Source: Ralstonia insidiosa
Lineage (GTDB): Bacteria > Pseudomonadota > Gammaproteobacteria > Burkholderiales > Burkholderiaceae
Assembly: GCF_008801405.1 (NCBI RefSeq)
Contig: NZ_VZPV01000001.1
Span: 558,001 to 622,000 of the forward strand
Length of the DNA stretch: 64,000 nt
Reading direction: 5' to 3'
The first letter of the stretch is position 1; the number at the start of each line of letters is the position of its first letter. This document shows, one piece after another, positions 52,355-61,495 of the stretch. The notes below the pieces were generated by a model. It saw only the letters and a program-made list of their open reading frames with translations. It was not told the DNA's origin and ran no database searches. A program made the position numbers and the translations under genes.

Positions 52355-52849
52355 TCACCCGCGACTTTCGCACGCTGCAATGATTTTGCTGGCCAGCTCC
52401 GAGACGCTCGGACAGCGGTAAGCGGAGTACCGGTCAGCGGTTGCTTGGTTCTTATTCGCTCGAACTACCCAATTTCCGGAAATATTGCCCGCAACCTCAG
52501 GGAGCCTCTCCATGGGTACTAGCCATAGCGCCTCGAAGTTGGAGAAGTCGGGGCTGATGAGAGCCGCAACGAGATAGGTGTGTCGTGTCGCACGAAACGT
52601 TGCTTGCCGCACGCCAAAGTGAACGACGTTCCCTCTTTCTCGCGTTCCTGCTTTGTACAGCGTGACGGTACGGCACTTCAGTTGAATAGCTACTGAGTTT
52701 CCGGTCTGCTTGTCGTAGAACAGCACATCCAGCCCGTCATCATCAGCGTACGGCTGAAAAGGCGACAGCCTCCCGTCGCTCGCTTTCATGACGGCGTTGA
52801 CCAGAAGGTTTTCGCCGATGGTGCCGATTTGCGTCGAGGTTAAGGCCAT
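52355..52849 (-). CDS. DUF4365-like restriction-endonuclease-fold protein
   Basis: 164 residues. A PD-(D/E)XK-like pattern: GENLLVNAVM (Glu in helix 1), DDGLDVLFYD (Asp) and SVAIQLKCRT (Q-x-K), followed by beta strands. This is the layout of DUF4365 and Holliday-junction-resolvase-like nucleases. It is probably a stand-alone nuclease or its inactive relative; partner genes are not obvious. Confidence 0.65.
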   Translation of the reverse strand: MALTSTQIGTIGENLLVNAVMKASDGRLSPFQPYADDDGLDVLFYDKQTGNSVAIQLKCRTVTLYKAGTRERGNVVHFGVRQATFRATRHTYLVAALISPDFSNFEALWLVPMERLPEVAGNISGNWVVRANKNQATADRYSAYRCPSVSELASKIIAACESRG

Positions 52850-53010
52850 GCTTCAGTCGTCCAGTAGCCGCTGAGCGTGAAGGCCAACTTCGCTGAGTTC
52901 CGATGCGTTCGAGGCCATCAACTGAGCATTCCTTCACGTTGAACATGAGCCTGCGCGTTGCTGCAATCTGCGCTAGGAATCTGTCCCGCGGGGGGGTAGT
53001 GAGAGAGCGC

Positions 53011-54126
53011 CTATCGTAGCGGCTTGCCTGTCTTGGTGAATCTGTCGAACGAGTACACATGTTCGGCAGGATATTCATCGCACTTTCCCACAAGGCGCCC
53101 GGGGAACTCTCGTCGACCGTCGTGCAGATGGACCGTCTCTCCGCATCTTGGGCAGGGAGCCGAGTACCGCACCAACCGTATGACGCGGACGTGCTGGCCG
53201 TCGTCCGCCGGTTCTTTTGCTGCCTCAAGTTGAACATGTTGGTCGCGGAACGACAGGAGTAAGTCGGGAGCCATGATGATGCGCAAATCAATCAGCCTCC
53301 AAAAGGGGCTCAGTAATTCGTAGCCCAGCCATCCGACCAGAGCAGCGGACAGAATCAGCGTAACAATGTCTCCAGTACGTATCCTCGCTGACTGAGTTGT
53401 CAGCGCGAGCCACAGCAGGATAAGGAACGCCCCGATGACCACAATCCCGCCGACGCCGTACAGCAGGAAGGCGACACGTCGCCATCCCTTGAGTGCAAAG
53501 CCAGTCTGCATGAGCGGTTTTACCCAAAAGGCGGGTTTCAATGTCAGGTCTGGCACGTAAGCGATACCGCCCGGTGCCGGTGCAACCGGCTCGGCATCCG
53601 ACGCGGGAAGGTCGAGAAATTCGATGTCATACGTGGAGTTGTTTCCAGCGCCACCTGCGCCAGCAATCTTCCTGGGCCGCGCGTAAATGGATAGACCGGC
53701 CTGCCGGGCAAATTCCTGGATGCCGGGTTCCCATTCTTCGAGGCGCTTTTCAAGAGTGGTCCAGTTTCTGGTGAGCCAGCCGGTGGCCCGGTCTGGTGGC
53801 ACGTTGTGGCCGGCCATCCCAGCGACGTTGACTGAGTTGTAGGCAACCAGGACTTTGCCAGCATGTAGTCTTTCCAAGCTGCCTTCCGCGAGCGCACGTG
53901 CGACCCTCAGCGGCTGCGTCTCTTTCCCCTGGAGTTTGAGAAAGCCCAAGAACGCGTCAATCGCACCCTGCTTTTCGTCCGCATCCGTCCGGTCCGCTTC
54001 AGTGTCTACGTCTTTGATTTCAATGGAAATATTTCCGTCTCGCACAGTTTCTTCCACTGTTGGTGACTGTTTTCGATGACTCGTGCTGACTAGGCTGGCC
54101 TCGTTACCAACACAGGAGGTCAACAT
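53011..54126 (-). CDS. Membrane protein with C-terminal zinc-ribbon-like segment, unknown function
   Basis: Up to 371 residues. The N-terminal ~200 residues are soluble. Two transmembrane helices are near 222-243 and 254-273. The cytoplasmic tail has CPRCGETVHLHDGRR and a later Cys, a possible zinc site. The ATG at 54126 overlaps the divergent plus-strand ATG and lacks a ribosome-binding site, so GTG 54045 (after GGAAGAA) may be the true start. No family is recognised. Confidence 0.6.
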   Translation of the reverse strand: MLTSCVGNEASLVSTSHRKQSPTVEETVRDGNISIEIKDVDTEADRTDADEKQGAIDAFLGFLKLQGKETQPLRVARALAEGSLERLHAGKVLVAYNSVNVAGMAGHNVPPDRATGWLTRNWTTLEKRLEEWEPGIQEFARQAGLSIYARPRKIAGAGGAGNNSTYDIEFLDLPASDAEPVAPAPGGIAYVPDLTLKPAFWVKPLMQTGFALKGWRRVAFLLYGVGGIVVIGAFLILLWLALTTQSARIRTGDIVTLILSAALVGWLGYELLSPFWRLIDLRIIMAPDLLLSFRDQHVQLEAAKEPADDGQHVRVIRLVRYSAPCPRCGETVHLHDGRREFPGRLVGKCDEYPAEHVYSFDRFTKTGKPLR

Positions 54127-54364
54127 GTTCGAACGAAACGGAGTATGGACGTTTTCTATTCTGGGCGTGTCGGTTCACGTGCGTGAATTGCCCGCAAACA
54201 ACATCGCAGTATTCCATCCAGTCTGCGAGCCCGTTCGGCAACTGGTCGAGCCAATTTGCCGAGGTCGCGGATATTGGAACGCTCAGTTCAGGAATTGGAT
54301 TATCTTCGAGGTATTCAAAGATACGGTCCTGGCCGAGCTTGGGCATATTGCGGGCGGGCGTTGA
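54125..54364 (+). CDS. Small hypothetical protein
   Basis: 79 residues; ATG 54125 follows a very strong AGGAGGT ribosome-binding site. The sequence is compact and aromatic-rich (WTFSILGVSVHVRELP; GRGYWNAQFRNWIIFEVF), suggesting a small beta-rich domain. No family is recognised. It is divergent from the membrane-protein gene on its left. Confidence 0.6.
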   Translation: MFERNGVWTFSILGVSVHVRELPANNIAVFHPVCEPVRQLVEPICRGRGYWNAQFRNWIIFEVFKDTVLAELGHIAGGR

Positions 54365-54439
54365 CACCGGGGCAAGGGCGCCGGCCCCGAGCCCAACATT
54401 GGCGCTTGGGTCTGCGTGGTGCGCTAGTGGTTGGCGGTC

Positions 54440-55048
54440 TCAACCACTGGTAGTCAACTTGTCCAAGACGGCGCGCTCCTTCGGGCTCGCCTTTTGATAC
54501 ATGCGCTCCAAAAGAATACCCCATTGCATGCGCTGAATATCTTTCTCAGCGAGGGGGCCGGGCTTTGTCAGCTTATAAGTAAGAAAGGCGGCAATCATAG
54601 CCAGTGCGAAGCTCAGGAATATCGCCATGACCCAGGGCGCCTTGCTCATGCGCATTGCGCTTCGGAGATTGTTGGCGGCGTCATTTGCTGCATTCACTGA
54701 TGTAGTTAGCTTTGTGTTCAGCTCTGCCACAGCCTTGTTTACCGTTTCCGTGCTCGCCTTGGCTGCGGTTGCGCCCACAACCTTGGCGAGGCTCTCGGAA
54801 TGCTCCCATATGTCGCCGAGCCTTTTCGCACTTTGCTGCAAGGCATGAATATCCGACTGGGCTCTGGCCACCAACTCACCGGCAAGGCGAAGCTGCTGCT
54901 CCGACTGTGGCAGTTCGTCACCGAGCCTGTCCACATCTCGAGCAAGCAGGCGCGATATGTCTCTCAAGTTCCTGAAGACTTGCTCGAGATTCTGCGGTTC
55001 TTGGAGGGACGTGAGCAGGTCCGTCTGCGGTTGGTCCGATAGTGCCAT
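54440..55048 (-). CDS. Coiled-coil membrane protein, unknown function
   Basis: 202 residues from ATG 55048. A long helical N-terminal region (about 20-145, Leu/Gln/Glu/Ala heptads) precedes a single transmembrane helix (WVMAIFLSFALAMIAAFLTY, about 152-172) and a ~35-residue charged tail. The layout resembles mobilisation-type (MobB-like) or T6SS-associated membrane proteins, but no specific match is claimed. Confidence 0.65.
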   Translation of the reverse strand: MALSDQPQTDLLTSLQEPQNLEQVFRNLRDISRLLARDVDRLGDELPQSEQQLRLAGELVARAQSDIHALQQSAKRLGDIWEHSESLAKVVGATAAKASTETVNKAVAELNTKLTTSVNAANDAANNLRSAMRMSKAPWVMAIFLSFALAMIAAFLTYKLTKPGPLAEKDIQRMQWGILLERMYQKASPKERAVLDKLTTSG

Positions 55049-55098
55049 GTTAGTTGCGTACGTTGACGAACATTGCGGTGCCGGCAAGGAAAGGGTGT

Positions 55099-55875
55099 CT
55101 AGCGCCCAAATCCCTTTCCCAAATCGTTATCTTTCGTCTTCTCCCGGTCCTTGACTTTGCTCTTCTCCCGGCTGACGGCTAGCTCTTTGGTCAATCGAAA
55201 CAGATGTTCTATTCCGGTGAATTCGATGGAAAGGAGTTCGGCGGGTGCGCCGTCCGATGGTGGAACGAAGACGTAGACGGTTCCTTGGAAGCCATCTTTC
55301 CCGTTTTTTTCATCGGTCTCGGCTAGCTTAAACAGCTCGCCAACGTATTTATCAAATCGCTTTGCATCTGAGCCGACGACCTCGCCATCAATAAATTTGT
55401 CGATAAATGCATCTTGCGTCATCGTTTCAAAGGCGGACGCCCGTACGTTATGGCCAATTAACGGGCATACCTTTCCAGGGTACGCTGACAGTGATACTCC
55501 CAGGAGCGTTTCGGGTTGCGGCAGGCTCGGCGCGCGGAGTTCCTGCTTCGTGCCCCAACCAATGAAGTGAATGTCCTCCGCGCGTGCCATCGTGGCAGCT
55601 CGCTTCTGGAAGGTTCTGCATAGCGCATGCCGCAGCGGTTTCTTGGTCTCCGCGAGTGCTGCATCCTCATCTGCTTTGAACTCGATTAAGCAGTATCGTC
55701 CCTTCCCGGCCAGCAAGTAGTCCGCGAGCGCTTTGTCTTGCCCTCCGAGGGGTGTGGCAGCGAAGTTTGGGTGCTCCTCGTTACGAGAGAACACTTCGCC
55801 AAAGCGTTTGTGTAGCCTTCTGGAGAAGCGGTCAACGACGTCATCCTCACGCTTGTGGTCAACGGTATTTGTCAT
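55099..55875 (-). CDS. PD-(D/E)XK-like nuclease-fold protein, unknown function
   Basis: 258 residues from ATG 55875. ALADYLLAGKGRYCLIEFKAD fits a nuclease core (Asp about 57, then the E-x-K pair), preceded by a conserved helix (VVDRFSRRLHKRFGEVF). The tail is Lys/Asp-rich and ends in a charged repeat (REKSKVKDREKTKDND). Function in defence or as a cargo protein cannot be decided from sequence. It is 50 bp upstream of the coiled-coil membrane gene on the same strand. Confidence 0.6.
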   Translation of the reverse strand: MTNTVDHKREDDVVDRFSRRLHKRFGEVFSRNEEHPNFAATPLGGQDKALADYLLAGKGRYCLIEFKADEDAALAETKKPLRHALCRTFQKRAATMARAEDIHFIGWGTKQELRAPSLPQPETLLGVSLSAYPGKVCPLIGHNVRASAFETMTQDAFIDKFIDGEVVGSDAKRFDKYVGELFKLAETDEKNGKDGFQGTVYVFVPPSDGAPAELLSIEFTGIEHLFRLTKELAVSREKSKVKDREKTKDNDLGKGFGR

Positions 55876-56130
55876 CCTGAGCTTCCGCTTGAATTGATGG
55901 TCTGCATCTCGGTGAGGCTTAACCCGGTCCAGCGCGTCCCATTTCAACCATGTAAGAACCTCTGTGAGGTTGGGGGCGTTGCAGTTTCGCCATCCAACTG
56001 CAGCTCTTTCCTCTGGTGCCAACAAGGCAGCATTTTTTACACGTGGTCATCGAAGTCGCAGACAAGGCGTTCGACGACTATCACCGCAGAGTTGTGGGGA
56101 TAGCTGATGTGGTTGTCCTCAGCACTTGTA
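55876..56130. other. Intergenic stretch between the effector cassette and the nuclease-like gene
   Basis: 255 bp with no supported gene. An in-frame extension of the nuclease-like gene reaches a TTG at 56025 but looks non-coding. Confidence 0.35.
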
Positions 56131-56460
56131 TCAACTCCCCGCCTTAGTAAAGCCAAAGCCGGCATCTCTTTCCGGCATGCCACGCCGAATCCATTCTTCG
56201 TACTCGACCAGGACGTTGGTCTCAATCGCCCACACGACGAGCAGCACGTTCGCGGCGGCCACGACGACGACCGCCCAGAGCCATCGGCGCTCAAGTCGAA
56301 AGGTGAGTGCCAGCACCACGGACGCAACGGAAAAGATGTCCAGAAAATGAGGCGTCAGTCCAACGTGGTTGACCTGTACGAAGGCTGCGCGGTACAGCAC
56401 GTACACGATAGACAAGAGCGCTGGAGCGGCGGCAATCAGAGCCAATAGCTTATTTTTCAT
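56131..56460 (-). CDS. Putative immunity protein, small membrane protein
   Basis: 109 residues with three hydrophobic helices (about 5-25, 40-55, 62-82) and a charged C-terminal tail (YEEWIRRGMPERD). Its ATG overlaps the stop of the effector candidate by 4 bp (ATGA). Small membrane proteins in this position next to a PAAR-linked cargo are often the immunity partner; that role is inferred. Confidence 0.7.
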   Translation of the reverse strand: MKNKLLALIAAAPALLSIVYVLYRAAFVQVNHVGLTPHFLDIFSVASVVLALTFRLERRWLWAVVVVAAANVLLVVWAIETNVLVEYEEWIRRGMPERDAGFGFTKAGS

Positions 56461-57149
56461 TTCGCTGGTGTGAAGATTTTGTCTGGCATCGCTTCCCCGT
56501 CCCCAAAATATCCGTTCTTACCCCACTTGTAAGGGTGCAGATAGACCTCGGTGGAGCTGTCGGTGATTTTGACGTGCTTGTCGCGGGACGTAGAGAAGTA
56601 TGCGTACCCAGTCGTGCCGGAGGTCTTCACGCCCTGGGCGTCTGCGAAAGCCTGTGCCGGAGTCCAACTGCGGCCTTCGCCTGCTCTCCCGGTGTTGCAA
56701 CCGTACAAGATTAGCTCTCCAGCCTTCTGCCAGGGGAGCTTGGCGAGCTGGGACACCTCCTCGCGCGTAATGGTGCCATCGCCGGTTCCTGGGATGGCCG
56801 CGAACTCGAGCCCACCGCGACCGCCTTTTGGCTTGCTGGCGTGGGTGAACAGGTGACCTTCGGCAACGACATAGCCCTCGTCCTTGGCCTGCTTCATCAC
56901 ACTTGCCCATGCGGCACGGAAATCCGCCTCTGTTCGCACTTCAATGGCCACGAAGGTATCGCGGGCAGGTTTCCAGTCTGAACGGCCCTTTATCTCGCGC
57001 TCCTTGGTCTGGGAGGCACGTTTGAACGCGTCATCCTTGGTGTAGTAGTAGATAGAGAAGTAGAGTCTTTTCGACGGGACATCGACCTTGATGGCGTTGC
57101 GGTCCTCAGTGGGCGTGAAAAGCAGGTCGGTGGAGTGGACTGGACTCAT
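56457..57149 (-). CDS. Putative T6SS cargo effector with caspase/CHAT-like Cys-His dyad
   Basis: 230 residues. EGHLFTHAS (His99, His103) and, after a Gly-rich stretch, ELILYGCNTGR (Cys151) reproduce the His-then-Cys spacing and strand context of clan CD cysteine peptidases (caspase, CHAT, DUF4347-like). The N-terminal part has a Tyr-rich strand (YFSIYYYTKDD). Start ATG 57149 overlaps the PAAR gene stop by 4 bp and the immunity start overlaps its own stop, giving the order PAAR-cargo-immunity. Delivery by type VI secretion and proteolytic activity are inferred; no tss structural genes are in the window. Confidence 0.7.
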   Translation of the reverse strand: MSPVHSTDLLFTPTEDRNAIKVDVPSKRLYFSIYYYTKDDAFKRASQTKEREIKGRSDWKPARDTFVAIEVRTEADFRAAWASVMKQAKDEGYVVAEGHLFTHASKPKGGRGGLEFAAIPGTGDGTITREEVSQLAKLPWQKAGELILYGCNTGRAGEGRSWTPAQAFADAQGVKTSGTTGYAYFSTSRDKHVKITDSSTEVYLHPYKWGKNGYFGDGEAMPDKIFTPAK

Positions 57150-57685
57150 GCCTCTTCGTCCGTCAAGACGTGAATCTCGGCGGTTTCGGCCTGGTCGCTG
57201 CGGATGAGCATCGTATGTCCCGAGGCGCTCGTGATGCCCTCGACCGTACCGCCTGACCACGTCATCCGATAGCGTTGGCCTATGAGCGGCTGCTGCGTTT
57301 CCGCATCGACCAACTGTGCGCGCTGGTCGAAGTCGTGCGTGACCAAAGCTATCGGCTCCGCAGTCCTGCCAGCAGTTTCCGAATTACCAGAGCCGTGCAC
57401 CTCATCCGCGACCATGTTCACGCCGGGAGCTATCACCCGCGGCTTCTTCGGGCACTTGCACAGCACAAGGTCGTTGTGTCGGGCGACGGGAACACCCTGG
57501 ACGGTTTGGATGGGGAAGGTTTCCCCTGTGATTTTCCCGGTCGATTTGCATGCAGGGCACGTTGCGACGTCTCCCCACAATGCAGCAGACTTGCCGTCGA
57601 TGGTCATGAATGAGCCACCGCCGCCGGTAATTATTACGCCCCCTGTTGTCGTTCTATCGCCGACGACTGCACACGCTCGCGACAT
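57146..57685 (-). CDS. PAAR-domain protein with C-terminal transthyretin-like extension
   Basis: 179 residues. The PAAR domain (about 1-90) starts VVGDRTTTGGVIITGGG and contains the usual GDVATCPACKSTGKI and a later CKCP, so it can cap a VgrG spike. Residues ~115-175 form a separate beta domain (RAQLVDAETQQPLIGQRYRM; EGITSASGHTMLI) of the type used to dock a cargo. It is the first gene of the PAAR-effector-immunity operon. No vgrG is nearby, so it would depend on a secretion system elsewhere. Confidence 0.9.
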   Translation of the reverse strand: MSRACAVVGDRTTTGGVIITGGGGSFMTIDGKSAALWGDVATCPACKSTGKITGETFPIQTVQGVPVARHNDLVLCKCPKKPRVIAPGVNMVADEVHGSGNSETAGRTAEPIALVTHDFDQRAQLVDAETQQPLIGQRYRMTWSGGTVEGITSASGHTMLIRSDQAETAEIHVLTDEEA

Positions 57686-57969
57686 AAGCCCCGCCTTCCA
57701 TAACGCCGGAATGATTGCCGTCCTCGAGAACGGCGGCCGTTAATGTGAGTCAGCTCGGGGTGTATGACAATTGAATCTTCTTCAGACCTGTTCTTAGCAC
57801 CTACAAGTGGGCTGTGGCAACCACGAACCCATCTTCAACGGCTGGCGCAGCTTTCCCCAAGCGTCAGTAAGAACTCAGGGCGACTGGGGCCATTCTGCTA
57901 CACGAGGCTTGGCTGTCAGGTCAAAGCCGCCTCGGGGCAATTCCTTCGCGAGAAGGTCCGAACGCTAGG
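57686..57969. other. Intergenic stretch between PAAR and RepB genes
   Basis: 284 bp that should hold the promoter of the PAAR operon. A 69-codon plus-strand frame (57764-57973) lacks protein-like character. Nothing else is seen. Confidence 0.4.
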
Positions 57970-58872
57970 CTAAAGGACCACGCCGGATTGCTGCTGGTCG
58001 AGAGAAATGGTCGCGATGATGGATTCAAACTCCACCATCAAATCCGGATGGCGCTGGGCAACATACTGCCGCGCCGATTCGTTCTCGAGGAGCTTCGCGA
58101 GATACCCTTTCGCAAGCACCAGATTCAATACGTCTTGACCGTAGGTCTGTTCCACGAGCTTGTACTGCCCCTGCAGATTGCTCATTTCCTGCTCCATCTT
58201 TGCCATCTGCTCCGGGCTGACTCCGGTCAGCTTGTGAGGCTTTTTTCCCTCCACAAGACGCGCCGCTGGTGTGGCCACCAACAACGCCTCGGCATAGGAG
58301 ACGGACACGTTGTTCGCTGCCACCATAAGCTCCACGCATTCGACCTGGCGCGTGGGCTTCATTTTGCGAAGGGCACGAACGAGCTCCGGCGAAAACTGAC
58401 GGTCTCCGAGCAGTTCGGCGGCTTCTGGGCAAATGCCGTCTAGCAACGACATCCTTTTTACAATCTGAGAGACGTCGACGGAAAGCGCTTTCGCCAATCG
58501 CTCAGGCGAGACACCTCGGTCAATGACGCGCCGTATCATGTAGTGCTCCTGAATGGTCGACAGGCGATTGACACGGTTGTTATACGTGTAGCTCTCGTCA
58601 TCGGTAGCCACAAGGCAGGCCACCTGCTCGTATCCCAGGTCCTGAATAGCAAGTAAGCGCAGATGCCCATCCAGCAGGACATGCTGCCCGGAAGACTGGT
58701 CTGCAGGCGTGACAGAGAGTGGTTCGATGAGGCCCACCTCCGCAATGGAGGTTCTTATCTGTTGAAACTTGCGCGATTCCAGTACAGGCGCCGGTATTCT
58801 GCGTGACGGCAGGATGCTGGCCACGGGCACGGACAAGGGCTCGGGGATGAACCCGAGAGTTATGCCAGTCAT
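57970..58872 (-). CDS. ParB/RepB-like protein with RepB C-terminal region
   Basis: 300 residues. N-terminal ParB nuclease-type fold (SIAEVGLIEPLSVTP; HVLLDGHLRLLAIQDLGYE) with GHLRL replacing the usual GERR/GHRR segment, then a helix-turn-helix (ERLAKALSVDVSQIVKRMSLL) and a C-terminal part resembling plasmid partition RepB. It overlaps the upstream ParB gene by 4 bp. In this setting, without a ParA, it is more likely a DNA-binding accessory of the recombinase than a segregation protein (inference). Confidence 0.85.
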   Translation of the reverse strand: MTGITLGFIPEPLSVPVASILPSRRIPAPVLESRKFQQIRTSIAEVGLIEPLSVTPADQSSGQHVLLDGHLRLLAIQDLGYEQVACLVATDDESYTYNNRVNRLSTIQEHYMIRRVIDRGVSPERLAKALSVDVSQIVKRMSLLDGICPEAAELLGDRQFSPELVRALRKMKPTRQVECVELMVAANNVSVSYAEALLVATPAARLVEGKKPHKLTGVSPEQMAKMEQEMSNLQGQYKLVEQTYGQDVLNLVLAKGYLAKLLENESARQYVAQRHPDLMVEFESIIATISLDQQQSGVVL

Positions 58873-59768
58873 GTGCCACTTCCGGCGGGCCAGACGCGCT
58901 CGGCAAGGTACTTCGGCAGGCTAGCCAAGCCCTCGGCACGCAGCAGATTGACGAAGTTCTCATCGGCAAACAGTTGTCGCAAGGCGCCGACCACAAATAG
59001 CAACCGCTGTTGCGTGAACTCGGCTTTTCTCACCATGGCCTTCTGGCGCTCCACCTCGCGTTCATACGTCCGCACCAGGCTGGACGTCGTGACCGCGGCG
59101 GACGTGTGCGTCATATTGCGGGCTGCGCTTCGCCCGAGTGCCTTTCGGCGCTCGATGACGCGGCGAGCGTTCATCAGTTGCTTGCCCCGCAATTTTCCCG
59201 ACTCATAGGCCTCCTGGAGTGCCGCCTGGATTTCAGCGTCGTCGTTGCCGGCCCCGACAATCGTGAGGGCCGCGTTCAAGGGGACGAGCCCCTTCTCTAC
59301 CGCCACCACGAGTCTCTCTTCACCCTGGCGCAGCAGGGTGAGGATGCCTTGGACGTAAGTTGGCGTGAGACCGGTCTTTTCGGCAATGACCTTCGGCGCG
59401 TATCCCTGGTCCTGCAATTGCCGAATGCCGGCCAGCCGTTCGAGCGGACGGCACTGTCTGCGCGCGATGTTTTCCGTCAGGCTCATGACGAACGCGTCCT
59501 CGTCGCTCACGCTTACAACGAGTGCTGGGATAGTTTCTTCGCCGAGCGAGCGGAACGCCTTCAACCGTCCTTCACCGCATACCAGCAGGTATTTCTCGAT
59601 GCCACCCGCCGTCGCTCGCGGCGTGACCACGATGGGCTTCTTGAGGCCGATGGTCTTGATGTTGTCGACGATTTCTTTGAACACTCGACCATTGCGCTCT
59701 CGCGGATTGATGACTTCAATTTGGGCGACGGGGACCATCCGGATTTCGCCGAGCTGCTGCGAGTTCAT
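58869..59768 (-). CDS. ParB-like nuclease-domain protein
   Basis: 299 residues from ATG 59768. ParB N-terminal domain (INPRERNGRVFKEIVDNIKT; LVCGEGRLKAFRSLGEETIPA) with the conserved CGEGR box, then a typical ENIARRQCRPLERL helix and a helix-turn-helix (APKVIAEKTGLTPTYVQGIL). The C-terminal third is helical and basic. The start overlaps the recombinase stop by 4 bp (ATGA). There is no ParA gene nearby. Confidence 0.9.
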   Translation of the reverse strand: MNSQQLGEIRMVPVAQIEVINPRERNGRVFKEIVDNIKTIGLKKPIVVTPRATAGGIEKYLLVCGEGRLKAFRSLGEETIPALVVSVSDEDAFVMSLTENIARRQCRPLERLAGIRQLQDQGYAPKVIAEKTGLTPTYVQGILTLLRQGEERLVVAVEKGLVPLNAALTIVGAGNDDAEIQAALQEAYESGKLRGKQLMNARRVIERRKALGRSAARNMTHTSAAVTTSSLVRTYEREVERQKAMVRKAEFTQQRLLFVVGALRQLFADENFVNLLRAEGLASLPKYLAERVWPAGSGT

Positions 59769-61330
59769 GCCACTCTCCTGAGCCGGGCGCGCGCAGCCAT
59801 GCCATAGAGGTAGTCCAGCGTGTCGAAGCGATAACTCTCGAACTCGATTGGATTTTGGTCGGCGAGGTGAATGCGCGGTTGTCCAAAATCCAGGCGTGGC
59901 AGCAGGTAGTAGTCCAGCGCTGATGCGTTGGCTTGGTCGAGCCGCACCGCCACCGTGATGTCCGGCAGGAGGCTTGTGTCGAAGCGGACCTTCCAATGAT
60001 TTCGGCCATTTTCATGCGCCTGGCAACGCGCGAGTACGATGCAGGCCGTGAACTCATCATTGACCGTCAGCAGGTCGGTCGCCGGGTCGCGTATGACTGC
60101 GCCGCCCAAATCCGCGATTTTCTGCTCCGTCTGCGCGATGATTTCCGGATGCAGCTGCCGCAGGAAACGGTTGGTTTCAATGTATCGATAGTCTCGACCA
60201 GGGGTAAAACCGACCGTCTGGTAGGCGCGAATCAAACTGCCAAAGCGGTACACATAGACGGATGTGGAAGGCATGCCATCCGTTTCATCAATTACGACGC
60301 CGGACAAAAAACCGCGGCTCCGGTACAGGTTGCGCAGTCGTTCGATGAGCTCCTCATTTGAGTAGCGACGCGCTCTCGCTCGCATAATCCCTTGCGCCGT
60401 GTAGAACGTTTCGCTCGGCACAATGCCCTGAAATGCGCCTTCTTTTCGAATCCACATATCAGGTGTGTTGGTCACGCGTAGTTTTTTCAGTTTGAACGAC
60501 ACCCGGTTGTAGACGTTGTTACCGATGTATTTCTCGTTCGTTAATACCTCCCGCACGGTAGCTCGCGTCCACTCCCGGTTCAGGTCCGTCCGCACACGCA
60601 TGCCATTCAGGCGCGCTGCGATTTCATGTTCGTCCAGCGACGCATTGATAAACCAGTCGTAGACTAGGTTGACGATTCGCACCTCGCTGTCCGGGCCCGG
60701 CATCAGGACGACTCGGTCGGTTTGAAGGCTTTTGCGTTCACCACGGCACAGCTCTGCCTTCATGAGACCGTGCTCATCGACCAAAACCCGGCGCAGCCCG
60801 TAGCCGGCGGGTCCTCCTTGCCGGAAGCCCATCTCAATCAAGCGGCATTGGCCGGCAAACACCTTCGCGGACAGTTCCCGGCTGTATTCGCCGGCCATCG
60901 CCCGCTTTACCCCTTTCACGATGGTCGAAACGGGGGAGCCATCGTTCTCGAACTGCTCGGCGCAGTACGCCACCTGGATGCCAGCGCGGCGGCAAATGTA
61001 CTCGTAATACGCGCTTTCATCGGCATCCTGGAACCGCCCCCATCGACTCACGTCATAGACCAGGATGACCGAGAAATCGGCCTTGCCATTGGTCACATCG
61101 GCGATGAGGTTCTGCAGCGCCTGGCGCCCATCGATGCGGAGCCCGCTCTTGCCTTCATCGGCATACGTGCGGACGATTTCGAATCCGCGGCGGGCTGCGT
61201 AGTCGCGGATTTTGTCGCGCTGGTTCTCGGTCGAATACTGCTGGTGCTCAGTCGACATGCGGACATACTCCGCCGCCCGTCCTCCAGAGGAGCCGGCTCC
61301 AACTGCAGCAGCAGCGGTATTGGATGACAT
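59765..61330 (-). CDS. Large serine recombinase
   Basis: 521 residues. The N-terminal resolvase catalytic domain has EYVRMSTEHQQYSTENQ, with the nucleophile Ser in RMST, then ILVYDVSRWGRFQDADES and further helix E. It is followed by the recombinase domain (RQGGPAGYGLRRVL; WTRATVREVLTNEKYIGN). The expected cysteine zinc ribbon is not visible, and the C-terminal ~200 residues are an unrecognised domain. The protein should integrate or excise an element by a serine-phospho intermediate. It is the first gene of the recombinase-ParB-RepB operon. Confidence 0.92.
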   Translation of the reverse strand: MSSNTAAAAVGAGSSGGRAAEYVRMSTEHQQYSTENQRDKIRDYAARRGFEIVRTYADEGKSGLRIDGRQALQNLIADVTNGKADFSVILVYDVSRWGRFQDADESAYYEYICRRAGIQVAYCAEQFENDGSPVSTIVKGVKRAMAGEYSRELSAKVFAGQCRLIEMGFRQGGPAGYGLRRVLVDEHGLMKAELCRGERKSLQTDRVVLMPGPDSEVRIVNLVYDWFINASLDEHEIAARLNGMRVRTDLNREWTRATVREVLTNEKYIGNNVYNRVSFKLKKLRVTNTPDMWIRKEGAFQGIVPSETFYTAQGIMRARARRYSNEELIERLRNLYRSRGFLSGVVIDETDGMPSTSVYVYRFGSLIRAYQTVGFTPGRDYRYIETNRFLRQLHPEIIAQTEQKIADLGGAVIRDPATDLLTVNDEFTACIVLARCQAHENGRNHWKVRFDTSLLPDITVAVRLDQANASALDYYLLPRLDFGQPRIHLADQNPIEFESYRFDTLDYLYGMAARARLRRVA

Positions 61331-61495
61331 TTTTCACTCCGCAACTCAGGCATAGGCCGCGGCAGGCACCGAGGGTGTGGGGCCTCATGCTCACGCGCCA
61401 CGATTTCACATCAGGCGGTGGCGTTCGAAAACGAACTTTGGTGAGGCCAGCGTAGCAGGCACGGCGCCAATGAGAATCACGTCATCTCTTTGCAA
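61331..61495. other. Upstream region of the recombinase operon
   Basis: 165 bp between the zinc-finger gene and the recombinase gene on the same strand. It may contain the recombinase promoter; no perfect consensus is seen. Confidence 0.35.

Noticed and set aside
57764..57973. 69-codon plus-strand frame between PAAR and RepB genes
   Set aside because: No ribosome-binding site, no domain, and it occupies the expected promoter region.
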